Positions 1-13,200 of a DNA stretch of 64,000 nucleotides are shown here, in pieces. The stretch comes from Pleodorina starrii. Taxonomy: Eukaryota > Chlorophyta > Chlorophyceae > Chlamydomonadales > Volvocaceae. The first letter of the stretch is position 1; each line of letters opens with the position of its first letter. The position numbers and the translations under genes were made by a program. The notes beneath the pieces were generated by a model, which saw only the letters and a program-made list of their open reading frames with translations, was not told the origin of the DNA and ran no database searches. Where the stretch lies: contig BRXU01000017.1 of assembly GCA_030267565.1 (NCBI GenBank), positions 2,388,501-2,452,500 of the forward strand, read 5' to 3'.

Positions 1-695
1 CGCGGGCCGCTCCGGCGGCGGCGGCGTCCGCTGTCGACCCGGCGCCAGCGGCGGCGGCGGCGGCAGCACCCCGGGCGGCGGTCATTTCGTTGCGTTCAAT
101 GATGCTAACTGCGGCAGGTGCGGGATCGGCCGTCCGGGCGGGGCCGGCGGCGTGGCACGGACACTTGTTGGGCAATGTTGTCGAGGGTGGCCGCGTGCGT
201 GGCCCCGTGTGGGGACGGACCCTAGCGGCTGGGTCAGCCGTTGCGGAAATCACCGGGCGCCGAGACGAGCATAGCGTAAAATCCCGTTGCGGCCAAGGTC
301 GAGTGTGCACACGCGCGTGTGCACGCGGTCGGCGGCAACGTCCCGGAGCCGCAAGGCTTGGGGCAGGGGCTGGCAGGGGTCCGCCCTTGGGAGGGCAAAA
401 AGAGCCGCAGCCAAGTTACCGAGGCGACAGGGACGAGGGCCGTGGGATACGCAATGTGAGTCGGGGGGGGATTGGCCCCATGCCCCTTGGTTATGGCAAA
501 GGGGGGCAGAGAGGGCGTTGCGCGGTTCCGGGGTGGTCGCCGCTGCGTCGTACCTATCGACGAGCGAATCGCCAGCAGCATGGCCAGCGCGATGAACGGC
601 AGGAACCAGGGAGCCCAGGAGGAAGCGCAGATGGCGATACGCCGGGAGCGCTTGCGCTCCACAGGCGGAGCGTCTCCGGAAGTCCAGCGTGCCAT
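1..695 (-). CDS. Single-pass membrane protein, 3' end outside window
   Basis: Two exons are supported: 554-695 (start ATG at 695) and 1-108 (continues beyond base 1). The junction is G|GTACG to GCAG|TT and restores one frame (phase 1). The N-terminus has a short cytosolic-looking stretch, a basic patch (ERKRSRR) and then one hydrophobic span, ICASSWAPWFLPFIALAMLL, which is typical of a type II signal anchor. Exon 2 continues as VSIIERNEMTAARG and then an Ala/Gly-rich stretch of the kind that follows membrane anchors in Golgi-type enzymes of volvocine algae. A longer reading frame upstream starts only at a TTG, so I took the ATG. No family can be named from the ~80 visible residues; a Golgi glycosyltransferase is possible but is only a guess. 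Confidence 0.6.
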
Positions 696-1224
696 TCGTT
701 GCGGGGTGGACTTCGCTACCGAACTTTGACCATAACCGGGCTGGCTTTGCGTAGGTTTCAAGAAGTGAGGGACTACTGATTGATCCAGCAAAGGCTCCCC
801 GTGGTGATTGCCCTGCAAAGCTGTCTGTCCGTGCTGCAGATGGCAGTTGTGCTCTACGAGCGCTGCAGAATTCTTCCCCTAATCGTGCACAGCATCAAGC
901 ATGATGGCGATTAAGTGGAGCTGGTGACAAAGTATCGTTGAAGCACACTTCGCTGCTTGCCGTGCTTGGCTTGCAATTTGCCGTTTCCCGTTTGCTCGTA
1001 ACTCAGGAAGCCGTTCGTACCCCTTCGCATTTTTGTAACCAGCCCTAGCTCAGATAACCGGTTATAGCCAGATGTCTATTGATACCGATATCGTGCACAT
1101 TTTATCTAGGTACCATAAAAGTGAGGTAGACTTGCTTTAAAATTGGCTTTCTCAGCCACTCTCGAACGTTGTTCTCACCTCAGCTGATGACTATCCTTTA
1201 TAATAATACATTTATGTTTCAATA
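696..1224. other. Divergent intergenic region
   Basis: It separates the minus-strand membrane protein (start 695) from the plus-strand nucleotidyltransferase (start 1225) and should hold both promoters. The last ~150 bases are AT-rich; a TTTATAATAATACATTTATG stretch ends about 10 bases before the plus-strand ATG and is more likely 5' UTR or core promoter than coding. No ORF here has support. Confidence 0.5.
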
Positions 1225-4200
1225 ATGGCGTGGGCTCAGCAGTCGCCGAACCTGCCTTACCGAAGCAATCCCCAGGCCTTGAAATCCCTTCAACCTAAAT
1301 TCATCGATGAGCTGCTGGCTCGTACAGATACGCTCATATCGAGGATCAGGCCGACAAGCCTTTCCCTGCAGCGGCGATTGTTTATCACAGAGTATGTGAC
1401 CGCTATCGTCAAGAGGTGCTTCGCGCCACACGATGTAAGCACGCTGGCTACGTACCGTAGAGAAATTGCGCAGCATATGCACATCCCGCGCGGGGCTACG
1501 AGACCGGAGCTGCCGCCGTGCCATCCCGTCCTTCCGCGCTGCACCTTTCCGGCCCTGCGGCTCGTGCCTGCAGGTGACGGCGGTGCCCTTCGGCTCTGTG
1601 CCGCTGAAGACGTACTTGCCCGATGGCGACATCGACCTGTCCATATACAGCGAGAGCCCGCGCGCACAGGCGCTCAAGGAGGCCCTGCGCGATACGTGGG
1701 CAACGCAGCTTCAGATGTGCCTGGAGGAGGAGGCCAACAACCCCAAGGCGATCTGCCGGGTCGCCAACGTGCAGGTCATACACGCGGAGGTGAGCTGTGG
1801 GCTTGTGTGGGATGGGGCGTGGTGGTGGAGCCCGCGTTGCCTGCACCCCCTGACAGAAGCCCGCGCGGTCCGGCTGATGGTGTTAATATGCGCCGGATTG
1901 TTAAGCCCGGCGGTAGAGCGGCGGCGGCGGACCATATCGCCGGCCCAGCTCCCCAATCCCCATCTCCCCAGCCCCCCAGCTCCCAAGCTTCCCAAATGCC
2001 CAGCCCAGCCCCCAAGCCCGCCGCCGACCCAAGTGGCAGCAGCGCCGCGCGCCGTCATGGATATGTGGCGAGAGCGGAGCCGGCGCCGCACCGCCGGCCG
2101 GATGTCCTGTCACGCCCCCCGAACAGCGCATCCTCGCCCCGAAACCCTGCGGATCCGGAACCCAACCCCCGGCCCGTACCGCCCTCCCCCACCCCCATCC
2201 CTTCTCCCGCAGGTCAAGCTGCTCAAGTGCCTGGTGGATAACATCGTCGTGGATATCTCCTTCTTCCAGGTAAGACTAGTCTCCTTCTTAACTGGCGGCC
2301 ACGTCAACGCGGGCTACAGGAGGGCTACAGGACGCGAATGTGGTAAAAGGAGCCAGACAGACAGACAGCCGGCCGGCCAGCTGTCCAATAGCCGGCGAAC
2401 CGGTCGCCCCGCCCGCACGGCGTTTGACAACACGCCGTGACGGCACTCAGTTACAGAGCCGTTGTAGCCTTCTTGCTCGCTCGCCGCACTGTCCTGCCCC
2501 GCCCTCCCGCCTGCCCGCCTCGGTTACTCGATTGCGGTTCGCCTTTCGTACCCCGCTCGCTCGCTCGCCCGACCAGGTCGGCGGCTTGAACACGTACAAC
2601 TTTCTAGAGGATGTGGACCGCTTCGTGGACCAGTGCATCCCCGGCCGGAAGCACCTCTTCAAGGATAGCATCATTCTGGTGAGCGCCGGGGAGGAGCTGC
2701 CAGGGCCTGGGGTAGCTGGAGGCTTCGATGGGGGCGGGCAGACGGGAAGGGAATGGCGCGGGGCTGAGGGCTCGGCTGGGCGGGCAGCGGTGGCGGCGGC
2801 GGCGGCTGGGTACGCACGGGCGGGCCCGCAGGGAGCGCTCCGCGAATGAAAACAAAAATGAACTTGAAAAAAATGGAATCCGTCCCGCCCCAGCCAACTG
2901 CGGCCAGCTGTGGGTTCGCCCTCCCGCGTCCTCACTCGGGTCGCCCTCCCGCGTCCTCGCCTTGGGTCCCCGCTGCTCTCCAATGCCCGCCGCTCCCTGC
3001 CCCGCTTTCCAAACCCAATCCCTGAACCCAGATCGGCATGTGCGATCTGGGTTGCGCCCCGAGCTCACTTGATTCCCGCGGGTTGTCCCAGACACCTCGC
3101 CTGCTTTCTACATACCCCCGAGCTCCCTGCCGAACCCGAACCCAAATCGGCGCAGCCGAAGTCGGCGGGCGCCGCAGCGACCCTTAGTGTCTCCGCTTGT
3201 ATCATCGGCCACTGCTCGCCGCTCGCCGCTGCTGCTGCTGCTGCTCGCAGGTGAAGGGGTGGTGCTATTACGAGAGCCGAGTGCTGGGCGCCCACCACGG
3301 CCTCATCTCCACCTACGCGCTGGAGACGCTGGTGCTGTACGTCATCAACCTCTACCACCGGGAACTCACCAACCCGCTGCAGGTGCGGCTGACGGCCGGA
3401 GGGCTGGGGCCCGGGGGGCCGGAGGGGCTGGTTGGGCACCAGGAAGCGAGCTAAGCGAAGCGAGGAGCAGCCTGGCGAGCGAGGAGCAGCTTGGCGGAGC
3501 GAGGCGAAATGGTGGAGCGCGGAGGGCCGGATGGGCAGGGCTGCGTCGAGAGGGCGAGAGGGCAAAGGGTGGGGTTGCCGAGAGTTGCCGGACTGTCGTG
3601 CGAAGGCGGCACCGCTGAGTATGATTTCCTGGGGGAGCCGCAGGCAAGGTGCTGCCCCGCAAGCGCGAGTCTCGTGCCGGCCCGCCTTCGGTCTGCTGGC
3701 GCGCCTGGCCTGCCTCCGGGCCTGCCTGCGTGCTTGCGGATTCCGGCGGGCTTGGGAAGCCGGCGAAGGGCAGTGCTTCGTTCCGGACGCTCTCGCGTCT
3801 GCCTCGCCCCGGATCCGTCGGTGCCGATGCCTTGTGTTTCGGGAGGCGTGAACACGAGCCCTCCCGGAGGAAAAGAATCGCGGGCACTGACAAAACCGAA
3901 GCTTTTCCTTGTGTCTGGGCTGCTTGTGTGCGCGCGCGTGTGTGTATGTGTATGTACGGCAGGTGTTGTACAAGTTCCTGGTGGAGTGCAGCGGCTTCGA
4001 CTGGGAGCGCTTCTGCCTCAGCCTGCAGGGCCCTATACCGCTGGCCAGCTTCCCCGCGCCCGTGGGTGAGTGATAGGGGTCGGGCTGCCTGAGCGCCGCA
4101 AGCGGCGTGAAGCGGGGTGGGGCGGGCAATACCGGCACTCGACCGGGCTGAACTGCACGCTCGCCGCGTGCTGCTTGCCGCTACCCGCCGATCCGCTTCC

Positions 4201-7200
4201 TGCCCGGGGTCCCGCCCTTCCTCGCTTGCCTCCCCTTTCCCTCCTTCGCCCAACTGTTTACCTGCCCCGCCCCACCCGTCCCGGGTGTCGCGCCGCGCCG
4301 CGCTCCACCCTGCTCTCCCTGCCATATCCTTTCGCCAGCGCTGCGGTACCCATGCTGCGGTTCGCACTTTTCTCTACCTCCCTTTCTCAATTTTCCTCGA
4401 TTGTAATCGGCCCATATTTCAGTACCCTGTTCCACAAAGTCTCTTGAGTTTGCTTGTTTGAACTGTCCTACGTCACCCTGCTCCCTCCGCCCACTTTCTC
4501 CTCCACCCACGCAGTCGAGACGCCCGAGCCGCTGCAGCGCGACGCCCTACTAACGGAGGCCTTCATGGCGCGAGCCTACGCCAAGTACACCGCCCCGCAG
4601 GTACGTTTCGCTCTTCCTGCTTTGGGTTTTGCTGCTTTGGGATCGGTGTCCCTCGGCGGCTCGCCCGGGGATCCGGCTGCGCGCACCACCGCGCGCCTCG
4701 CGCCGCCTGGATCTCCTTGCCTCCCTTCCCTTCCCTCCACGACCCTGCGCCCCCTGGCTCTTGAAGAGGAGCGTCAAGGGCTCAAGGCCCTGGGCTCTCC
4801 TCGTGGCCCTTCAACCCCATTCACTCTGCACTACCTGCGCTATCGCCCCGCGGCGTTTGAAGCTTGTAGCCTACCAGCAGCACAATCCTTTGTTCCCTCG
4901 TTTTTTGTTTTCAGCTTATGCACAACTTATGGCCTACTAGTCATACATATGCAAGTACCGTAGTATTTCCTCGCGCTTCCAACCTTTGCGCAGCTCATAG
5001 CTTGTAGCCCACCAGCACGGCAACCCCATGTTCCCCTCGGTCTCCCAACGTGTCCGCTCGAAACCCTTTCCTCGCCCATGCCGCGCACGCCATCCTCACA
5101 TCTCAATCCCCGCCTGCGACCTGCCGCAGGTGGCCGCGCTGGGCGGCGAGACCAAGCCGTTCGCCATCAAGCAGCTCAACGTCATGGACCCCATCCTGCC
5201 CAACAACAACCTGGGCCGGTCCGTGTCAAAGGCCTCCTACCTGCGCATCCGCCGGGCCTTCGAGCATGGAGCGCGCATGCTGGCGGACATTGCGGAGCAG
5301 GCCAAGGTGGGGAGGAGAGGGAAGGGCTGGGTTGGGGTGGGTTGGACGGGCGGTGGATGGGGCAGGGCTTGGGAAAGGGGCATGGGGAGGGCCGGCCTTC
5401 TGCGGGGTGGCGGAACAGGGCATGCCAGTATTGTTGCACTGGCCGGGTTATTGGGGAGGGGATACCTGGGCCGGTCGTGGGGTTTTCTGTCTGGTTATCT
5501 GTGGCCCCGCGTCGTTCGTGCGCCCACACGCCACCTTCGCGCGGTGTTGCTGGCCGCCTTTGCCGCGCTGCCGCCGCAGGAGCTGGGGCCGTTCATCGGC
5601 GCCAAGGGTTTTGACAACTTTTTCGGCAAGGTGTGGAACGCGCAGCGCCAGAGGCACCCGAAGCACCTGGCGCACCCCGGCGAGTGCGGCAACGGAATGC
5701 CGATGGGCGCGCCGCCGGGCCTGCACCACCCCGTGGCGCTGCGGCCGCTGCCGCAGCCCTTCCCCAACGTCCCCGCGCCGCCGCCGCCGAGCACCTCCGC
5801 GCCGCCAATCGCCGGCAGCAGCCCTGGCGGTGCGACGGGGTACATCGCTGCCGGAGGGGCGGGCGGCCCCGCCGCCGGCGGCAACGGCGGCCGCAGCGGC
5901 ATGCCGCAGCTGACGTACGGTAGTGTAGCGGGTGACCTGCATATGGTGCGACGGCAGGACCAGGGACCTGGACACCCGTCCGGGGCGAGGTCAGCGGCCG
6001 CGGCGGCGGCGGCGGCGGGCGGGCTCACCGCCACGGCTGTGCAGTGGCTGACCGCGGCCGGGCACGGGCAGGACACCGGCGGAGTCGGCAGCCCGGAAGG
6101 CGCGGCGCTCGCCGCCCCCGCTGCCGCCGCCGCCGCGGCGGCGCCGGACGCTGAGGCCGCTCTGCGAAATTCCAACGCCCTCTACGCGCTCGGCCAGCTG
6201 ATCGGCGCCGCAGGCGCAGGCGCCGGTGGCGGCGCCGCCGGCGCCTCCCCCGCCTCTGCGGCTGCGGCACAGTTGGAGAGCCTGGTGGCTGCCGTGGCGG
6301 CGGCCGCCGCCAGCGCCAGCTCCGACCCGCAGGTACGGCAGCGGCTGCTCACCCAGCTCGTGCAGTCCCTGCCGCTCATGTCGCCGCAGATGCTGTCGCT
6401 GCTGGTCCAACAGCACCAGCAGCAGCAACAGCAGCAACAACAGGCGGTGCAGCAGGCCGCATCCCACGGCGCAGCCGCGTCCGTGGGCGGCGGCGGCGGC
6501 GGCTACTACCTCATCCCGGGCGTCATGCCGTGGGGCGCGGCCCATGGGATGGCAGTCCACGCGACGGGCCAGGAACCCTCCGCCGGCGGCGAGGGCGCCA
6601 AGATTCCACGGGTCATGTCGGCGCCCGTGATGCCTGCAGGGCAGGCACCCCAGCAGGCGGCCCCAGCGGCGGCGGCAGCGGCCGCGGCGGCGGTGACAAC
6701 GGCGGCCGTGGTGTCGCCCGCCGGCGACGCTCGGGCGGTTCGGCGCGCGACCGCCGTTGGCGACGGCGGCGCAAGCGAGGAGGAGGGCGCTGTGGCGCCG
6801 ACGGCGGCGGGCGAGGAGCCGGGTCGGCGGCCGCAGCCGCTGCCCGACGATACGGCGCCGCTTGGGACGTTTGGGCAGGGCCCGTCAGACACCCTGGAGG
6901 ACGACGCGGCTGCGTCGGAGGGCCTGGTTGCTCCGGCGCCGGGGGTGGTGATGCTGCGCAGGGCCAGCGCGGCGGAGGGCGGCGGCGAAACCGAGGGCGA
7001 GGGCGAGACGGAGGTCGAGGGCGACGAGGAGTCCGTTGCAGAAACGGAAGCAGAGCCGTCCGGCGAACAGGAATCCGGGTCGACGGCCACAAGCATCGCA
7101 GTTGTTGCCCCGGCTGCGAGCTCCTCAGCGGCTAGCCCCGCCCCGGCGGCGGCGGCGGCGGTGCTCGCCGTCGCGCCGGCGGTGCCGAGCGCCGTTCCGT

Positions 7201-10200
7201 CGCGAATTTCCGACAGCGGCGCCGGCGGCAGCGAGGGAGTTTCCCCGCGGCAGCTGCCGTACGCCGTGGCCGTGATGCCGGAGGAGCTGCAGCAGAAGCT
7301 CATGAGCCGCTCGCCCAGCGCCGGGGCGCCTTCGGGATCCGGCGCCGCCGCCGCTGCCGCCGCCGTCGCTGCGCCGACTGGCTCGTCCGGCCGGGCCACG
7401 GCGGCGGCTGGCACGCCAAGCCACCCCGCGCACCACGCCGCCGCTGGCGCGCAGTCGGCGGCGCCGGGCAACGCCGCCGCCGTCGCGGTCACCAGCTCCT
7501 CGCCGGCGTTGCCGCCACTGCAGCAGCACGACATTCTTGCGGCCTCGGCCGGCCAAGCGGCTGCGCTTCAGGCGATGCTGCATGCTGGCATGGGCAGCGG
7601 CGCCGGCAGCGGCGGCCACGGCGGCGGTGGCGCGCACGTTGCGCGCCACTCACCGGCGGGCAGGGCGGGGCGCGCCGGCCCCAGCGTCGTGGCGCCGCCG
7701 CCCACCATGCCGTACATTGCCGGAATGCTGCCGCCGGGCACCTCCTGGTCGGCCGCCGCGGGCCTGGCGGCAATGAGCCCAGAGCAGCTCAACAACCTCA
7801 CGCAGCATATGCTGCACGCGACGGCGGGCTACAACCGCCAGCTGGCGGCGGCGGCGGCGGCAGCGGCGCAGCCGCCGCTGCTCGGCACCGCGATGCTCCA
7901 CCCACACTCGCACTCGCACATCTTGCACGGCCTCCACGCCGCCCCGGCGGCGTACTTCCCCTTCATCCAGCCGCCACCGCCGCCGCCGCAGTCGGCAAGC
8001 ATGTCGCCATCCCAGCAGCAGAAACAGCAACAGCAACAACAACAGCAGCTGCAGCAGCAGCAAATCGATCCGATGTTGCTGGCTGCCGCGGGCGTGCCGG
8101 GCTACGCGCTACACGCGCATGCGCTGCATCTCTCCCACGCGCACTCCGCGGCGGCGGCGTTGCCACCCCAGCAGCAGCACCTCTCCCCGACGGAGGCCGC
8201 GGCGGCGGCGGCGGCCCAGCGGCGCTTCTCCCACGATGGCTCCTCCGCCGGGAGCTCCAGCGGCGGCGGCGGCGGCGGCGTGTACTTGAGCCGCCAGCAG
8301 ATGCAGCAGCACATATATCAACATCAGCGGTACATGCAGCAAACCGAGCAGCAGGTACAGCTGCAACTTCAGCAGCAACATCAGCAGCAGCAACAACAAC
8401 ATCAGCAGCAGCAGCAACAGCAACAGGCGGCGGCCGTGGGCCGCTCAAATAGCCGCAGCGGCGCCGGGTTTCGCAGGGGTGCTGGCGCGGGAGAGCAGGC
8501 GGCGGCGGCGGCTATGTCGATAGGTGGCGGGGCACAGGCGCAGCGCGGGTCGGCGGCGGGGGGATTGTACGGTAGCGCCGGCGCCGCCGACGTGGCTGTG
8601 GTGCACGCCGTTGCCATCGCCTCAGGCGGCGGTGCCGGCGGGGGCGGCCGGCGTGATACGCCGCCGAACACGCAGGAGACGCTTGAGCGGGTTTCAGCCC
8701 AGTTGCTTAGCTGGCAGCAGCAGGGGGCGGCGCTAGGCGCTACCGGCGGGGTGTGGGGCCGGGACGGGGACGACGACAGCACGGGTTCTGCAGATACGGT
8801 GCCCGCAGCGGCGCCTGGTGGTGGTGGCGGCGCCGCCGCCGCCGCTGATGGAGGTGTCGTTGCTGCGGTGGCGGCAGCCGCGGCAGCTGCCGCCGCTGCT
8901 GCTGCCGCTGACCGTGACAGGTCAAGGCGCCAGGACGGCAGCGCAGCCGCGCGGGCCGGCATGCTACCGTCCGGCGTCGCGGCGGGCACCGCCGCCGCCG
9001 CGGCGGCGGCGGCGCTATCGACGGCCGTAGGAGCGGCAACTGGCACGAGCGGGGCTGAGCACGTGGCGGCGCGTGCCAGGACGGGCAGCAGTCACACCCC
9101 GCACAGCAGCGACGCCGGCGCCGTGTCGAGCAGCGCCGCCGCCGCCGCCGCGGCGGCGGGCGGCGGCAGCGCAGTGGATGCTGTATCGCCATATGCGACG
9201 ACGGGCGCGGCGGCAGCGGCAGCGGCGGCGGCGGCAGCGATGGCCGCGGACAGCAGCCCCAGTCCATCGACGCTGGCGGGTGGTGCCGTCGCGGCGGAAG
9301 CCCAGGCGGCAGACACGGCGGGCCCCGGCGGTGTCGCCAGCAGCGGCGGCAGCGGGAGCGCGTTGACGGCGCCCATGCCTTCGTTCGACGTGCTCTTGCC
9401 GCAGATAACGCTCGTGCCGCCACCGCCGCCACCGCCGGCGCCGCAGCCGGGCCAGCCGCCGGCCGTCGCGCCGCCAGGCTCGGGGCCCACATCCGCGCCC
9501 GTATGCAACCACCAGCAGATGCAGCAGTTTATCTCGCAGCTGCAGCCGCCGCCGATCTTCGCGCAGATGGCCCGTGGCGTGGCGCCGCCTGGCGGCGCTG
9601 CCGCCGCCGTCTCGGCCGCGCCGCCCGGCCTCCGGCCAGCCGGCGCTGTGTCGGTACCTCCGCCGCCGGCCCCTGCCGCCGGCGCCTCGACGGCGCCTGG
9701 CGGCGGCGGCGGCGGCTCCGCGCAGCCGGGCTCCAGTGGCGCTGGCTCCAGCCGTGCGGGCTCGGTAACGGGCTATCCGCCGTTGATGCGCATGCCCGGC
9801 GGCCCGATGGGTCTGTCCCTGGCCCATGGGTCGGCAGGCGGGGGCCACCAGCAGACGGGCAACCCGGCGGCGGCAGCGGTGCATATTGCTGGCGGCATGA
9901 TGCCCCACCCTCATCCCGCGGCGGCGATTCACTACGGGCGACTCGGAGGTTACAGTGACTTTATGCTTGGGGTCTCGCCGCCGTCGCCGCATCTGCCGTC
10001 CAACCAGCCGCCGCCGCCGCCGCCGGCGATCGCGCACAACATTCAGCACTCGCCGCCGTCGTGGCTGTACGCCGGGCGGATGCCGTACTTGTACGACATG
10101 AAGGGCAGCAGCGGCGGCGGCGGGCCGGAAGGGCTCTGGCTCCACAGCCCTGCGTCCTCAGGACAGAGTCCCTCGCAGTCCCTGGGCTCGTCGGCGGGGC

Positions 10201-13200
10201 CGTACGGTGCCGGCGGTGGCGGCTCCGGAAAGCCGGCGCCTCCGCCAGCACCGCCGGCGTCCCACCTGTCCTCGGGGGCAGCTGCTGGCGGCGCGATGTC
10301 GTTCGTCAACCACTCCGCAGCAGCCCAGCCAGGCGGCGCAGTCGCGTCGGGCCCTGGCACCGCCGGCACCCCGGCGTTCCTGCCGACGCCCGTCTTTGCT
10401 GCCTTCGCACCTCCCTACACCGCGCATCAGTCGTCTCAGGCGCAGGCGCACACGCGCGACCCGCAGTCCACAAACCTGGAGTTCACACGCGCGATGGTGG
10501 AAGGCCTGATGTCGAAGCACGGCGGCGGCGGTGGAGGCGGCCTGGTGGAGGCGGGGCCGCCTGTCGGCGGCGGCATGGCGGCGGGAGGCGGCGGCGGTGG
10601 CGCGGCGTCGTCCGCCCACGGCGGCGGCGCCCTCAGTGGCGGTGGCGCCGGGCCGCTGTCGGGACAGGCCAGCGGCACCCTGCAAGGGGACGACCTGATG
10701 TTCGAGGTCGACGCCGGTGGCGGGTCGTACCCGTCTTCGACGTCGCAGCCTAGACTGTCGTACACTGGCATGTCGGGCGGCGGCGGCGCCGCCACCGCCA
10801 CCGTTGGCGCGCGGACGGCCTCCGCCACGGGTAGCAGGTCGGAAGACACGGTGGCGGTCGCGGGGGAGGACAGCGATCGCGATTCCAGCGGTTTCTTGTC
10901 GGTGGCTTCGGGGAACGCGGCCGCGGAGCCGGGCGCCGGCGGCGGCCTTGCTGCGGAGGGTAGCGGCGCGGCGGGGAGAGGCGCGCTGGGGCCTGCGGTC
11001 ATCGAAGCCGCGCGAGGGCCTCCGCCGCCGCCGCCGCCGCCGAGCGCGCCGCCGGCCGCTGGGCCATCACCGTCGGCAGCAGCAGCAGTGGTAGCCACCG
11101 CCGCTGCAGTTGTAGCTGCGGACACTGGCGAGCAGCCGCCGCCGGAGCGGTCCGTCGCGGAGGGCCCCTGCGCCGGCGCCGGCGGCGCGGCGCCGGCGAT
11201 GGCACTGCCGTCGGCCTTCTATGCACCAAACCTGGGCGGCGGCGGCCGCAGCAGCGGCGCTGCCGGCGCTGCGGCGGCAACCGCCGCCGCTGCTGCTTCG
11301 GCCCCTCCGGCCCTGAGCGCAACGTCCAGCGGTGCCGCTGGCCCAGCAGACGCCGCGACGGCTGGCGTGTCCCCGTCTGGCAGCGGCGCGCGTCTTCTGG
11401 GCAGCTGCGGCAGCCTCAGCAGCGCCGGTGGCGGGCAGGACGTCCTGCAGCACCTGACGCCGCCGGCCTCGATCTCCTCCTCCGGCTCCACGCCGCTGTC
11501 GCACAGCCCCCAGGCGGCAGCCATGGTCATGGCTGCAGCCCAGGCGACCGCGCCACTACTGGGGCGAGTGAGCTCCGTTGACGGCGGTGGCGGTGGCGGC
11601 GCCGCCGCCGCCGTAGCGCCGCCTGCGGCGGCGGCGGCGGGGCCCGCGGCTGTCGTCCCCGCACCCGCGCAGCTGCCGCCCATCCGGCTGCTGCCGGTGC
11701 CCGGGCTGACTCTGCCCCCGGTGCAGGGCCTGGCGGATGCGCCGCTGCAGCAGCAGTCCTCAGGGGACACGGCGTCGATGTGCTCCGCTGTGTCGTGCTC
11801 GTCGCAGCAGCCGTCGCCGTCGGGGCTGCCACCGCCGCCGCCCTTCGGCGCGGCGCTGATGGCCGCGCCGCGCGCGCAGGGCCAACGGTACGACCCGCTC
11901 GGCAACGCCGCCGCGGCGGCTGCGGCGGCAGCGCGCCGCTCCCCGTCCGCCGGCGCCGCCGGTCTGCCGTTGCCGTCCAGCCCCGTAATTGCGCCGGCGG
12001 CGGTGGCATACGGCGTGGGTGCACTGCCAGTGGCGGTTGCCGCTTCGCCGCCGTCGTCTGCGCCGGTAGCCGATGTGGCGGCGGCGGCGCCGTCGCCGCC
12101 GACGAGCGGCGCCATGGTTAGCTCCCCTGTCGCGGGTCTGTCGGTGGGGGCCATGGGGTTGCAGCCGCCACCGCCGCCGCCGCGGGTGGCGCCCTCTGCT
12201 CCGAGCACCTCCACGCAGGTCCTCCTAGCGGCGGCCATTGGCGCGCATCAGCGCGAGGGGCCTGGTATCCAAGGGATGCCGCCAGGTGTCGCGATCCCGC
12301 CAGGTAGCGGCCACCACCCCGCCGCCGCCGCCGCGGCGGCGGCGGGCTACCTGCGGCCCGTGGCGACGGCCGGGTCCGTCGCGGTGCAGCCGACTTTCTC
12401 AGTGGCGCCGCAGCGCTTCGGCGCCAACGATGCGGCCGCCGCCGCCGGCTCCGCTGCCGCCGCCGGGCTGGTGGTCGGGGACGGGCCGCCCACGCCGTCC
12501 GCCGGGGCGCCCGCTGCTGATCCGTACGGCGTCCGCGTTGCGGGGCACGGCCGCATCGGCATCTCCGCGGCGCAGTCTGCGACGACGGAGTCTGTGACGG
12601 CGGCGGCGGCGCCGGGCGGTGGCGCGTGGTTGGACGCGGATCTGGCGACGGCGGGAGACAGCGCCGACGTGGGGTCAGCGCCGGCGCCGGAGCCTCGCGG
12701 CAAGGGTCCCGCCGCCGGTGAGCCCAGTTCGACGATGGGAGTGACGGGGGCATGGTCGGCGGTGCAGCCGCCGTCGACCTCGCAGGCATCTCAACCGACG
12801 GCGCCTGCCCAGCAGCTTCCCATTGACTACCCGGCCGTAACGGCGCCGTGCACGGCACAGCAGCAGACGCCCAAGAAGGCCGCGCCGTACCGTCCGCCCC
12901 ACCACCCACAGCCCCAGCCGCAGCAGCACGCGTCCCACCCGCAGCCGCACCCGTCGCCAGGACCTCCAATCGGGAGCGCCCCGCCGCCTTCGCCGGCGTC
13001 GCCCGTGCCCGGCGGTCGTGGCAGCACCACCGGCGCAGTACCCGGGGCCGGTGGGACGGCTGCCGCGCGGCAGGCGCCGGCGGCGGTGGCTGCCGACAGG
13101 GACGGCCCCGCCGCTCGCGCGGCGGCCGTCGCCGCCGCAGCGATGGCCGCGGCGGCGGCGGCGGCGCCGTCGGGCGCCTCTCGCGGTGGCGCGGCGGCTG

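Noticed and set aside
1225..5306. Naming the nucleotidyltransferase MUT68 or another known algal RNA-tailing enzyme
   Set aside because: The motifs match the plant FGSVPLKTYLPDGDIDL family, which I cannot equate with MUT68 from sequence alone.
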